From Gambelia wislizenii (taxonomy: Eukaryota; Chordata; Lepidosauria; Squamata; Crotaphytidae): a stretch of DNA of 64,000 nucleotides. How positions within the stretch are numbered: the stretch's first letter is position 1; each line of letters opens with the position of its first letter. Below the pieces are notes generated by a model that did not search any database, was not told the DNA's origin, and saw only the letters and a program-made list of their open reading frames with translations. The DNA is taken from NCBI GenBank assembly GCA_030847615.1, contig JAUMIR010000002.1, positions 114,708,309 to 114,772,308 of the forward strand, in the 5' to 3' direction. A program made the position numbers and the translations under genes. Shown here piece by piece: positions 1 through 13,200 of the stretch.

Positions 1-311
1 CTCAATGTCAAATTGTTACAGTTCTGTATTCAGAAATTATTTGCTCTTCACTGGGTGTACTTAAGAAATAGGGTCATCATTGTAGGTGTCACTGATGATG
101 GTGGCAGCAACGTTCATTATGGTGGCAGCAACATTCATTAGTTAGTATGCAAAGCTAGCAAATACAGGTGTCCCTGAAGCAAGATCCCATGCTATCCACC
201 TTGCTCTCACCATACCTTAATGACACCCTATTAATTTCAAAATCTTTTTTATTTGTTAATATATCCCCTGCCCTTACGCCAGAAGACCTCGTGTGGCTGT
301 TGTTATTGTTT

Positions 312-618
312 TATGTCTTCAGGTAATTTCTGACTTATGGTGACCCTAAAGCAATTCTGTCACAGGGTTTTCTTGGCAAGCTTTGTTCAGAGGAAGTTAA
401 ACAGAGGCTGGACGGGCCTCTGTTGGGAGTGCTTTGATTGTGTATTCCTGCAAGGCAGGGTGTTGGACTAGATGGGCATCATGGTCTCTTCTAAATCTAT
501 GAGTCTAAGTTTGCCATTGCCTTGCTCTGAGAGAATGTGACTGTCATCCTGCGGATTTCCATGGCTGACCAGGCATTTAAACTTTGTCGCCCCATGTCCT
601 ACACTACACCACACTGGT
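312..618 (-). mobile_element. tRNA-derived SINE (-) split by a CR1 tail
   Basis: The right end reads, on the - strand, as a pol III head with an A-box-like stretch (GTGTGGTGTAGTG). The left end carries the conserved tail seen also at 14285 and 57438 (TTTTCTTGGCAAG, TTTGTTCAGAGG). Between about 397 and 512 the SINE is interrupted by a + strand CR1 3' end. Confidence 0.65.
397..512 (+). mobile_element. CR1 3'-end fragment nested in a SINE
   Basis: It contains the CR1 ORF2 stop region (AAACAGAGGCTGGA), the GGACTAGATGGGCATC block and ends in a degenerate CR1 octamer-like end (ATCTATGAGTCTA). The flanking SINE sequence resumes directly on both sides. Confidence 0.65.
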
Positions 619-953
619 TCTCAAGACCTCAGGGCACTGTATAAATAACATGAATTTAATATTACCCTGGAGTGTTCTTTTAAAGCGCTAATTTCTCAAT
701 TGATATTTGTATGCCAATTGAGGCATAAATGTGTTTTTAATGGCCTTCAGACATCTTCATGGTCCCCTTGTCTTCAGGCAGTGCTCAGTATATAGTCATC
801 AAACCAAAGGGAAGTATGAGGCAAGATTTCAAATCACACTGCTGTTCAGCTAGGTCCCCCTTGCATAAAGAACTCTCCTGTGACAAAGTGTTAAAGACTG
901 TGGCACTATGGTGGTCTTTATCTCCTTCTCACTGCCTGCATTGTTATTTTCAG
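619..953. other. DNAH1 intron sequence, nothing recognised
   Basis: This is unique-looking AT-rich intron ending in the pyrimidine tract of the exon at 954. Short open frames here have no homology I recognise. Bases 1-311 are similar, with a 22-bp tandem duplication near 94-140. Confidence 0.6.
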
Positions 954-1105
954 ACACTCTAAAGAAGAGGATAGCAAATATCAATAAGTACCTCACCTTC
1001 AGCCTCTACAGCAATGTATGCCGCAGTCTCTTTGAGAAGCACAAGCTCATGTTTGCATTTTTGGTATGCATCCGGATCATGATGAATGAAGGCAAAATAG
1101 ATATG
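954..1105 (+). CDS. DNAH1: DNAH1 exon (first one in window)
   Basis: The acceptor is TTTTCAG at 947-953 and the donor GTGAGT follows 1105. The exon enters with two bases of a split codon and ends on a codon boundary. It encodes [19 protein letters not shown] and then [12 protein letters not shown], the conserved dynein segment between AAA5 and AAA6. The preceding exon was not found in bases 1-950 and must lie outside the window. Confidence 0.93.
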
Positions 1106-1547
1106 GTGAGTATAATGACTAGTAAATGCCCAAGAAGGACTTGCAGATCACACCATTTCATGTTGCTGTTTGTTATTATCTCTGGAGGGAAGAACTAAAT
1201 AAAGTTGGGCTATGTATCCCATCCACACACACACACTTGCACACTCTTTTATGAGCCATTCATACCTTGTAAAAACATGAGGCAGGATTGTTTAGCTGCT
1301 TTCAGGGGGCAGATGAGTTTCTCAAAAACATTCATAAACAGCCCACCTGAGTGTAATTGAGGTGGCCAACATCCCCCCAACACACACACACCTTTCTTTT
1401 TCTTTTCTTTCTTTTCTATAATTTCAAAAGCCTTTCTGCCCTTTGTTATGATGGCAAAGCTCTCTGCAGACCCCTAGCCATGTTGATCCAGAATGCCTGA
1501 TCCAGAATGCCCATAGAAACAATAACATATCAGGCTTTCCTAGGTTG

Positions 1548-1581
<34 letters not shown>

Positions 1582-4500
1582 AGAAAGGCTGCCCCAGTTG
1601 AGAAAGTGGGGAGAGGGGAATTATTGACCACCACATTTAAATTTAGGTAAGCAAAAAAAGGGGGATAAAAATCACACAGAGAGAGCTATCTTCTGTGAAA
1701 AACGGGGGAGGGCCTTTAGGGTTGCCCAGCTTTAGTGTTAAGTATGCCCTTAATGCAACAGTGACCACTACAGAAGTAATACATCTCTCAGAATAGCCCC
1801 TCCAGAAGTGATAAGTGCCACTGATAAATAATAGCACTGAATGGCCTCAGCCACATTGGTAAAAGTTTTAGCAAGTGCCAGTTATGGGACCGAGGGGTAT
1901 ATTGGCACTTCTAACCCAGATTCACTTAGGGGAAACTTGAAAAGAAGACCCATCTTCCTACATCTGCTTTGTGGTTTCAACTTACAGGATGAGTGGAGAT
2001 ACCTCATTTCTGGTGGTGCTGTGAAGATCATGCGAGATAATCCAGCTCCTGCCTGGCTATATGAAAGAGCGTGGAATGATATCCTGGCCTTAACCAACCT
2101 GCACAATTTTTCCCGCTTTGCTGATGATTTTGTGGCAAATCTGTATGCTTTCCGAGTAATTTTTGACAGTGCTGAACCTCACAGGTGACTTTCCCTTCAA
2201 GTCCTAATATCGTAGGGATACTGATGTTTCCTTGGCCCAGGCCCAACTCCCACCCCACCACATGCCAATAAAGACAATCAGATTAAAAGAATGATTCAGT
2301 CCAAGGAAATTCCCAGAAATGTTTTAGACTTTGACAACATCTGTTTTCTAGTCCGGCACGAGAACATTTTCTGTGCATATTTGCACAGAATGTACATACC
2401 TGACATAGCCTGTTTCTTCTCTTGAAGGGAGCCTCTGCCTGGCATTTGGAACACCAAACTGGATCACTTCCAGAAGTTGCTGGTCCTGCGCTGTCTGCGA
2501 GGGGACAAAGTCACCAATGCAATGCAGGACTTTGTGGCTGAAAATTTGGGGCAGAGCTTTATTGAGCCACAGGTAGGAAGCTACTATGGAACAGGTGGGG
2601 GTGTGGCCAGCAGCAGATGTGAAAAAAGCTCACGTTTGCTTAGGCAATCACCTCGTAGTCTTTGTTGTGCCTTTTCCATTCCCTGCTGTGTTCAACTGTA
2701 GCAACAGTCTCATTTCAAACAAACAAATAAAAGCATTGGAAGTGGATGTGGTGGTGTTTGGCTGTAAGCAGACTCTCTTTTGTCTTGTCAGCCACCAGTT
2801 CATAATAGCAACATCCCCTCTTTTCCTCTTTCAGACTGCAGACCTCTCTGTAGTGTTTAAGGAGTCTGCTCCGACCACCCCGCTGATATTCGTCCTCTCT
2901 CCAGGAACAGACCCAGCTGCTGATCTCTACAAATTTGCAGAAGAAATGAAGTTTTCCAAGAAGCTGTCTGCCATTTCTCTTGGCCAGGGACAAGTAAGAG
3001 CCCAGAGCAAAGCTTACTGTGACTTGCCCTCTAGTGCGTCAAGCCTGCAGGGTGTTTTCTTATAAGCTGGCACCTAAGTAGAAAAGCTAGGGATGTGTAC
3101 AATCCACCAATGAGTTTTCAAGTAGAAGGGAGTTTGACTCAGGTGGAAGTTGAATACAGACATTTCCTAATACTCAAGAGCACTGTCTACCAGTTACAAA
3201 AGCAATATATCCCTCCTCTGACTTTACACTTATTTGAGAACTCACGCCGAACAAGTCTTGAAGAGAAACGACAACGCAGAAAGAATCACAACCCGGAAAC
3301 ATCACCCAAGGAGACCTTCTGCTGTGCTTTCTGCAACCAGACTTGTTTATCTCGGATTGGCCTTTTTAGTCATCAGCGCACTTGCAGAAAGCACGGGATG
3401 AGTCCTTCCTGAATCTTCGTTTGCGAAGAAAAGCCAGAGATATCCCCCCCCCCCGACTTTATACTGCAGGCCTATTTCAGACACTAGAGGAAATAGCTCG
3501 CCAAGGACCTGAAAAAACACACCCTGGCCAGTCCTCCATAGTTCACTGTAGGATAATAGGTCCACATGTGGGCCTACGCTAGGATGAGCCATATACCATC
3601 ACCCCCCATGTTTCCATGCTTCATGGGGAATGGGCAGGATCACAGAAATATCTGGCTATGTCCCCATAGCCAGAAATGAAATGGTTACAGCAATACTGAG
3701 ACCTTTGGAAGACTCTGCAGACTTCAGTGCTGAGGCCTTCATTCCACATCTGAGTATGGGGATATAACCAGAGAGATTTGCGATCCTGCCTACTTCCCAT
3801 GAGGTATGGAATGGCCATGCAGCAGACCTCAGAGGCTATTTGGCAAGTCCTGGGATTTCTGCCCTGCAGAGGGAAGAAGGGAATACCAATCCCTGCAGTG
3901 CCCCAAAAAGGAGATATGCACATGTAAGGGAAATTTATATGTGCATATGTCCCTAACAGGATACTAGCCATTGACCACCTGGAGTATTCAGTTCCACCAT
4001 TCTGCCTCCTTGGATGTTGTCAGACATTGCCCATGTCATCATTTCAGACCTACCTTTGCTATCATCAGAACTAGGAAATGGCAGGCAGGATTGTAGATTT
4101 CTTAAATTTTGTTCCTAGTCCCCAGGTCCATATTGACAAAGTGATACAACCATAGATTTGAGGAACTCTGAAGAACTGTGGCTGGTTGTGTAATTCTGTT
4201 TTGCTTCTTAGGGCCCCCGTGCAGAAGCCATGATGCGCAGTGCTATGGAGCGTGGGAAGTGGGTCTTCTTCCAGAATTGCCACCTGGCTCCAAGCTGGAT
4301 GCCTTCTTTGGAGAGACTAATTGAAGGCATCAACCCTGACAAGGTGACAAACTTAGATTTGGACTTAGATTTCCATTCCTTTCCTCTTCAGTAACTTGTT
4401 ATGCTAGGGCCGGTTTACACAGCAGATTTATTGCGGCAACTTGCAGTTTAATTATTTTCCGCAGCTGTGCCAGTCAGGTTTTTTTTCTAATTATGTCGCT

Positions 4501-7500
4501 TTGCAGTTCAGACTTGAATAAGTGTGGGGTGTGTGGCTCTGTGTCTCTCTGTAAATCTGCCTGTAAATTAACTCACTCCATAAAGCAGAAGGAGAGTAAT
4601 CTCTCTGCTAAAAGACCATGCCGTGGATCCTATTTCCCCCTCCCTCCTTCCCCCAAGCAGAGAGAGAGAGAGAGGGAAAATAGCAGTTCAGATTGCTACA
4701 GCCCTTTGTGAAATGGTTTCTCTCCCTCCCCCATGCACAGGATAAAAGTGACGAACCTTTACATACTTTCAAAACAGCAGAGGATTAGAAGGAATGCTCC
4801 AGGAATGAAAGAAGTTGGGAATCCTTTTTTTTTTTTCAAACTGGCTCGCAAAATAGCAGACAGGATTTTTGCAAGTTTCTTCTCTAATGGCTACTGTCTT
4901 TGCCTCCTCCCTGCCCCTCTTTTAAGCCCACCCCTGCATCATCAACCAATCACAATGCAGCTGTGCTTTAACCCTTAGTGGAATGCTAGTTTACACTGCC
5001 AATAAAGCACTACATTGCAAATATTCCTGCAAAAATAGCGACATGCCCTGCCACGCTATATTTGGGTGTTTTACCTTCCCCCCTTCTGAATGAGGCGATG
5101 CTGTGCGGCGATCCGTGGGAACTATGAGCTATCTTAGCGGTATATTTAGGGGAATATTTGCCCGTGTAAACAACCCCCTAGAGACTGGTTAGTGGAAGGA
5201 TTGTGCTGCTCCATCTAGGCACCTAGGCTCCGCTCGGATTCTGCCTGTCTTGTCCAGGGCTGAAGAAAGTCTACCTTCAGAGAAAGGAGAGTATTAGTAA
5301 CTACCTGTTTTTCTTCATTCATTGTTCACCAATACACTTTGCATTCACTGCAGAAACAATGCAGTACAATAAAGTATCCCCTGAGTGCATTTTAGGAAAT
5401 GTTTAAGGGTGTTCATAGTAAAATACTCAAAGTAAAAAAAAAAAAAGATTAAGATTAGAAGTTGCTCTATTTTAGTGTCCCTATGAGGCCTATGCAGAGG
5501 ATGATAGCTGCCTCGAGGAAACAGATGCTAAGGAGTACAGAGCAGCAATAAGGTGTTGGAGGACAGACCTGCCCTCTGGTGCAGTGGAGGTGGCTGTCCT
5601 GTCACCAAAATGAAGTAAAGTTCAACAGCCAATCTGCTCAGCTTTTCTACAAGTAATCTGTGGAGAAGCCATTTTGTCCTTTGCCTCAGGCACCAACATT
5701 TCTTGGGACAGCCCTGAATCTAGAGGCTCCATGTTAGATTCTGATTGCAAGACGAATCAAATCTCAGTAAGCATTTCTTCCCCCAATGGAGCTTGCCGCA
5801 TACTACAGCTGACATCCTTGGCATACACACCTGTTAAGTTCACTTTATGCATTGCATATGTCCATTTCTGATTGCTGTGGAGGTTAGTATTCCTTTTCTC
5901 CCTCCACAGCAACCAAGTCCCTCCCCCAGCCTACCATAGAGCCACTGAAGCCCGCCCCCAATCCTAGAGGACCCCGGTGGACTTCAGTAGATGATGTATG
6001 CTTCATGTTTGGCTATGGGGATGTAGCCAGACACTTCAGCAGTCCTTCCTCCCTCTCTCCACCAGGCATGGGGGGGTGTTCAGCAGCTCTACAGTAGGTA
6101 TGGGGGGCTTTGTTATTCCATATGCAGAACTACTATACTACATTGAGCTGTACAGGATTGAAGACTACATCGGGATGATTTCCAAAGAGTAAAGTACATT
6201 TTAAATGCAGGATATCTTTGAAAGTTCCAAGTGGTTACAAACTCTCCTTAACAGAAATTATTCCTGTTTCCTCCCCCTTACCCAAAACATCTGTGCTTAA
6301 TTTTTTTTTTACTTTATTTTATTTAAAAAGTCGTTTACAAAAATATTTTAAAAGAGTACATATGGACAAAAAAAGAAAAAAAAATATAGACACCAAGAAG
6401 AAAAAAACAAAGAAAAGAAACGAAACGAAAAAGAGAGAGAGAGAGAGAAAATTACTTCCTAGCCACAGGTTTTGAACTTGTTTTTTTTGTTTTGTTTTGT
6501 TTTTTGTAATTTATTCATGATGGATGAAATTTCTCTGATAGGAGGGAGAAAGGACTGGTCAGTAGAAATGTTACTTTTAAAGAGGATAAATCTAACTCGT
6601 TCCCTCGGATCACACATTGCTCACATTTCCCTGATCCAGGTGCATCGGGACTTCCGGCTTTGGCTCACCAGTTTGCCTAGTAACAAGTTCCCTGTATCCA
6701 TCCTTCAGAATGGATCCAAGATGACCATTGAGCCCCCTCGGGGAGTAAAGGCCAATTTGCTGAAGTCATACAGTAGTCTGAGCAATGAATTCTTGCATTC
6801 CTGCAGCAAGGTGAGAAATCCCTTTCCCTTCACTCGCCCAACCTCTAACAGATCTCTACTATTACTAGCTTTCTCTGACTTAATCAAAGAAACCATTGAC
6901 TATCAGCTTTTGAATCAGTCCATAATGGACTTCCCCACAGCCACTGTGCCTCTACATCAAGCAGATCCACACCCCACCTTAACATTTTAGCCTGTGACAT
7001 TTAGAAACACACAAGCTTTTGCCAACATATAACATTATTTCCATGCCTTGCAGAGTTCAGAGTTCAAGTCCTTGCTCCTCTCACTTTGTCTCTTCCATGG
7101 GAATGCCCTGGAAAGAAGGAAGTTTGGGCCACTGGGGTTCAACATTCCTTATGAGTTCACAGATGGAGACCTGCGCATCTGCATCAGCCAACTAAAAATG
7201 TTTCTGGATGAATATGAAGAAATACCTTATAAGGTGGGATTCTGGTGCAAACAAAGTGTGGACATCTTTATCAATAACTTGGATGAGGGAATTAGGGGTA
7301 TACTTATCAAATTTGCAGATGACACCAAATTAGGAGGAGTAGCTAATACCCTAGAGGACAGGATCAAAATTCAGAATGACCTGGATAGACTGGAGAGCTG
7401 GGCCAAAGCTAACAAAATGAAATTCAATACGGAGAAATGTAAGGTTCTGCATTTAGGGCGAAAAATTGAAATGCATAGATATAGGATGGGGGACACCTGG

Positions 7501-10198
7501 CTGAATGAGACTACATGTGAAAGAGATCTAGGAGACCTAGTAGACCACAAGTTGAATATGAGTCAACAGTGTGATGCGGCAGCTAAAAAGGCCAATGCGA
7601 TTTTGGGCTGCATCAATAGAAGTATAGTGTCCAGATCAAGGGAAGTAATAGTGCCGCTCTATTCTGCCTTGGTCAGACCTCACCTAGAATACTGTGTCCA
7701 GTTCATGGCCCCACAATTCAAAAAGGATATGGACAAATTGGAGCATGTCCAAAGAAGGGTGACTAAAATGGTGAAAGGTCTGGAAACCATGCCTTATGAG
7801 GAGAGACTTAGGGAGCTGGGTATGTTTAGCCTGGAAAAAAGACGGTTAAGAGGCGATATGATAGCCCTGTTTAAGTATCTGAAGGGATGTCACGTTGAGG
7901 ATGGAGCAGGCTTGTTTTCTGCTGCTCCAGAGACTGGAACACGGAGCAATGGATGCAAGCTCCAGGAACAGAGATTCCACCTCAACATTAGGAGGAACTT
8001 TTTGACAGTAAGAGCTGTTCGGCAGTGGAACACACTCCCTCGGAGCATGGTGGGGTCTCCTTCCTTGGAGGTCTTTAAACAGAGGCTGGATGGCCATCTG
8101 TCGGGGATGCTTTGATCGTGATTTCCTGCGTGGCAGGGGGTTGGACTGGATGGCCCTCGTGGTCTCTTCCAACTCTACAATTCTATGAGTACTGAGCCCT
8201 TTCACACTACACAGTTATAGCACTATGATTCCACTGTAAATAACATGCCCACATCTTATGGAATCTTGGAACATGCATTTTATAGGATTACTTAGAATAA
8301 CTGTAGTGTGAAAGGCCCCCTGGAATAAAGGTGTGGCAATGGAAAAGACTGGTTGCACGTTTGGATGTCAAAATACTCAGGGAGTGGGATTTGTCTCCAG
8401 TCTTACTGGAATGTTATGAAATGGTATGGAGTTCAATAATTGTATTTGGCTAAAAATGTTCACCTTTATTTTTTTCTGGATTTCCCAAAAAGGAACAGAA
8501 TAACTTGCTGGAGCAAAATAGGGCTCTTTTGTCTTGCTCTGTGACAGGGCATCTTGACATTGTACACAATCATTTTTCATAAACCACCATACTGTATTAT
8601 GGCAATAACTCTTCCTCCCACACACACATCTTTTTTTTTTTTGCCCCAAATGACGCATCGTACCCTTTAGTGGATGCAGTTGGCTACTTTGCCCAGTTTC
8701 TCCCCTTATAAACTGTTTTAGGCCCATTGGTATCCCTCCCCAAACTGGATAATCACTTTTAGTTTTTGTCACGATGACCTACAGGTGCCATCATGGATAC
8801 CTTTACAATCTCACAGGATCAGTATGGGAAACTTCCACTCCTTATTTGGAAATGAGAAGTGGGTGGGAGAACCTCATTGAATAAATATGATGTCACATCA
8901 CCTGACTAGATACCTCTCTCTGATTGGCAAAGGCAGAGCCAATGAGAGATCAACAAGAAGGACTTTTAAAAGTTCTGACCTTCCCTTTGTTTTGAGACAC
9001 ACTGGTAGAGCACATGGCCTAGCTAGCATCTGGCCTAGCTCTAGAGCCAGATGGCCTACTCAGGCATGGGATAACCAACAAAAGACAACCTGTGATACCA
9101 CAAGGGTTGGGGGAAGCCAGTCCTATCAAAAGGCCTCAAAGGATCCAAAAGAACTCTAAAATTCCATCTACAGAGATGGTAAGTTACCTGCATGTAATAG
9201 TTAGGGAAAGTGTAGTTAGATTGCATTAGATTTATGTTTTTATTTGTAAGTGCTCTGGATGAATGCATATGTATAAGCCTTAAGCTGAACCTGGGAATGT
9301 TTTACCTTCTCAAGTAACATAGACTCCTAGAATTGAATAAAAGCTTCTGTTATTCCCTAACCTGACTCGAATTGCCTGCTTCTGGTCAGCTATCAAATTC
9401 CTCTGGGAAAGAGGAAAGTACATCATTGTTTCTTTAATACATCTTGTCTAAATCTCACTGCTTAGACAAGAAAAGACCATTAAGACAGTGAGTGGTGGTG
9501 AAACGAAGAGGAATCCCTTGGGTTTGGGATTGGAAAAAGGGCCAAACCTGGACTTCAGGCAGCAGAAACTCTAGGAAGGCTATCACAGTTTTTAAAAAAA
9601 AGATCTTCACAGGCCCAAAGCAATTCAGTCCCTCCCTGCTCCAAAATGGCTGGTTATGGCTAAACTTTCTTTGAGGTTAGGGCAGGGCATGCATGACAGA
9701 AGGCATTATCTTGCAAGGTTCCCTGCAATATTACACATCACTCCAGACAGTCATCTAAACCTTCCAAATGTCTTTGGGGATAGGCAAAGGAGACTAGAAA
9801 TGTCCCAGTGTGCTCAAAGAAGTGTTCTGTCCACACACAGAGAGAGGGATACTGAGATTCAAGCCAAGGACTTTGTTTTTAACTGGCTCCCAGTTTCTGA
9901 CTTTTAATCTTTTTTGCCTGATTTTCATACCATTTTATTGTGGTGTTGCTTATTTGATGTACAATGTCGTTATTAGTGTACAATGTATTCTGCAGTGTCA
10001 CTCTTGCAGCATTGTTTGTATGCCAGCAGCGCCATCTACTGGCACTCACATTGTACAATCGTCTGTTTTCTCTGAAATGTATTGCATTGTATTAAAAATC
10101 GCTTTGTGATGTATTGTATTGTATTGTATGCTGTATACTGTACTGTGTAATGTTGTACCCCACCCCGATTCTGAGGAGAGAGGTGGGTAATAAATAAC

Positions 10199-10231
<33 letters not shown>

Positions 10232-13200
10232 CTTAATTTTATTGTTAGCTGACTAATGGCAGGTAGGGTATAATGGTTAAAAAATTATCTCTTTGCTCTG
10301 GTTCTTTGTAGGTTTTAAAGTACACTGCTGGTGAGATTAACTATGGAGGCAGGGTGACTGATGACTGGGACAGACGCTGCATCATGAATATTTTAGAAGA
10401 TTTCTATAACCCTGATGTTCTAATCCCAGAACACTATTACTCAGAATCTGGGATCTACAAGCAGATTAGTACCACTTACGATCTTGTTGTAAGTAGAAGA
10501 AAATAGGTGCACACACTGCACTGTCCAAAAAAGCCAAAGTTGTCCTTGGGTCTGGGCATGCAGTTCTCTATCTAGTTTACTACATCATGGGTTCAAAAGT
10601 GAACTACTTTTCTGAGAATTTGACTAATACGTTAAGCTTCTTTCCACAGGGAAGCTGTTCCTAAAACAAACTCTATGGTCTTGTCATGTTGTGACAGTCT
10701 CTTCCAAAATACAAATTCTGGGTAAAATCATTAGTTTTTATCCTATCTGATACTGGCAAACTATAAAGATTTAATACAATATTACATAGATGGCCAAAGG
10801 ACAAAGAACCATTTCTGAAGTCGGGAAAGGAAGAAGGTCCAGGAAAGTGATTTTGGATTTAAGCACTTTGACATTTATTTGCTGTGAAGTTTATGGTGGT
10901 TTTGTTTTGCTTTACAGAGAAAGGGGAAAGGAACATGTAGCTCCCTGCGCAGGAAGTTGGGTGATGCTGTAAAGCAGGGGTGGGCAACTGCAGAAGGAGA
11001 GGGGGTAGCATTAGTTCCCCAAGAGACCTTGGAGGGCTGAAACCCCACCCCCACAAAAAACCCCACAAATTTTTAGCCCAAATGCTCTCTATGGGACATT
11101 TTCACTACGTTTTGGGGCCTTACTAGGGCATTTTAGGCTCAGGAGACGTGTTTTTTTAACAGCATGAAGTAAGCTAAAGTCACTTCCTGTTTCAATAAAG
11201 GCCTTTCTTAAGACTAAATTGGCACAGGATCAGTCCAAAACATGGTGAAAATGCCCCCCACACTTCCTGGAGGGCATTAATTTTTTTTGAAAAATTTTGT
11301 AATAATTTTGTTTGATCCCAAATATTTTGAAAATGCTCTCCACACCCATTAGCAGACTTTTGGGCGGATTTTTGCAAAACAAATTGAGCCCCAGGAAGCC
11401 CTGAAGGTCACACAAATGGCTCTGGGGACGACGTGTAACCCTTGGGCCGCACTTTCTCCACTCTTGCTCTAGAAGGAGTTTTCCCTGTGCCTGCCACAGC
11501 CAGACAGTAGCCATCTGGGCCAGAAAGGAGCTAAGTAGTGCCCATTAGCCATGTGGCTGTGCAGTCAGAAACAAACTGTTACTTGTTCCAGGGGGAATGG
11601 GGTATATTGATTTGTTAACTATTAATGCTGAATAATGAGGTACTAAGTACCTTCTTGTGCAACATAAAAAAAAATTGTAATCCCCACTTACTCAAGCATA
11701 AGTCACCAAGAAGTTTCGAACTGTAGAGTGACAAGTCTACTGGAAAAGTAAATGTTCGCATGTATGTTTATTTTCATTATGCGAGGTCATGAAACTGCAT
11801 AGAATCTGTATTGCTGCTGTTACTGGCACCATTTCTCTCTTCTTTCTGTCTTTGCTATGGCTTTGGTATTTCTCAAAGATATTCCTCCTTTTTCTGCATG
11901 CTGATTCCCCCCCTCCATAGGGATACATCCAGTATGTCAAAAGCCTCCCACTCAATGACATGCCTGAGATATTTGGATTGCATGACAACGCTAACATCAC
12001 TTTTGCTCAGAATGAGACGTATGCACTGCTTGGAGCCATTATTCAACTGCAGCCAAAGACATCAACTGCAGGAGGCCAAAGCAGAGAGGAGGTTTGTTAG
12101 CTTGTTACCTAGATGGTACACCCATATATTGGAAAATAATTCAACGTTTATTTTTTTACAAACCGAGCACTTTCTTTCCCATAATTCTGTAGGAAAGCAG
12201 AAACGGTACAGAATGTCATGCTGGACATAAAATGCAGCTTCCTAGGAATTGTTTTTGCATGTCCACAAGTTTCTAGTCCTTAAGGCTAAAGAAACATGGT
12301 TGAAAATGCCTAGGCAATGATTTCTGGAGTCACTGCCAGAAGAATTAGCAGAATAATATTTCCAGGGGATGGTGACAGGTATTCATTGCCTGCCATAGCT
12401 CTTGGTCACAATTAAAATGATACAGAACAATGTATACAAAATAAATAATGTAAATGCTTAATTTGTATAATTTATCATGGATTGCAGTACTACTTTGTGA
12501 AAATTTGGATTGCCCAGACTCAGTGTGTTATTACCTTTTTTAAAAGCCACGGCCCTTTACAAGAAAAAGAACAATAAAACAATTCCCTACCCTCAAGTTT
12601 AAATAAGTTCAATCTAATATTTGTGTATGTGTCCTTTCTATCCACTTTCTAGATTGTGGAAGAGACCTCAAAAGACATACTAGATAAGGTGCCTCAGCCC
12701 ATTGACCTGCATGAAGTAATGATAAAATACCCAGTACTCTATGAGGAGTCCATGAACACCGTTTTGGTACAAGAGGTGATCAGGTACAGCTTCTACTGTT
12801 ATTCATTATATCTCTGCCCTTCACTCTGTGCAGTCTGCTAATTAAAACTAGTAAAAGAGCAGGTACTAGGGAAACGGGAGGGGATACAGTGGAACTGGAA
12901 GCAGGTATGTTTAATGAGGCACAAACTGCCTTCCTGAACTGCTTTTTGGCATTCAGAGTTAGAAACCATGTGCCTTGCCTGCACAAAATACAAATTTAGC
13001 TATACTTTAAGGTAGTAGAAATATGGAAGAATTCCTGTTTATCCCAAAACAGGGAGTTTTCTTACAACTTGGGTTTAAATCAAAACTATTAAAAACCGAT
13101 TTTAATGAAGTGACTCGGAGAATGAGCCTGAGCTTAGTTCTTTTGTAGTCAGTCTGGCTTAGTGCTTTACTTCTGGGAGTCATCACAACACCATAGTGAA

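Noticed and set aside
4404..5181. Calling a coding transposon here
   Set aside because: Only inverted ends are seen; no transposase motif in any frame.
7048..8115. 355-residue frame as a stand-alone gene
   Set aside because: It is one DNAH1 exon running by chance into a CR1 LINE; the exon ends at a splice donor.
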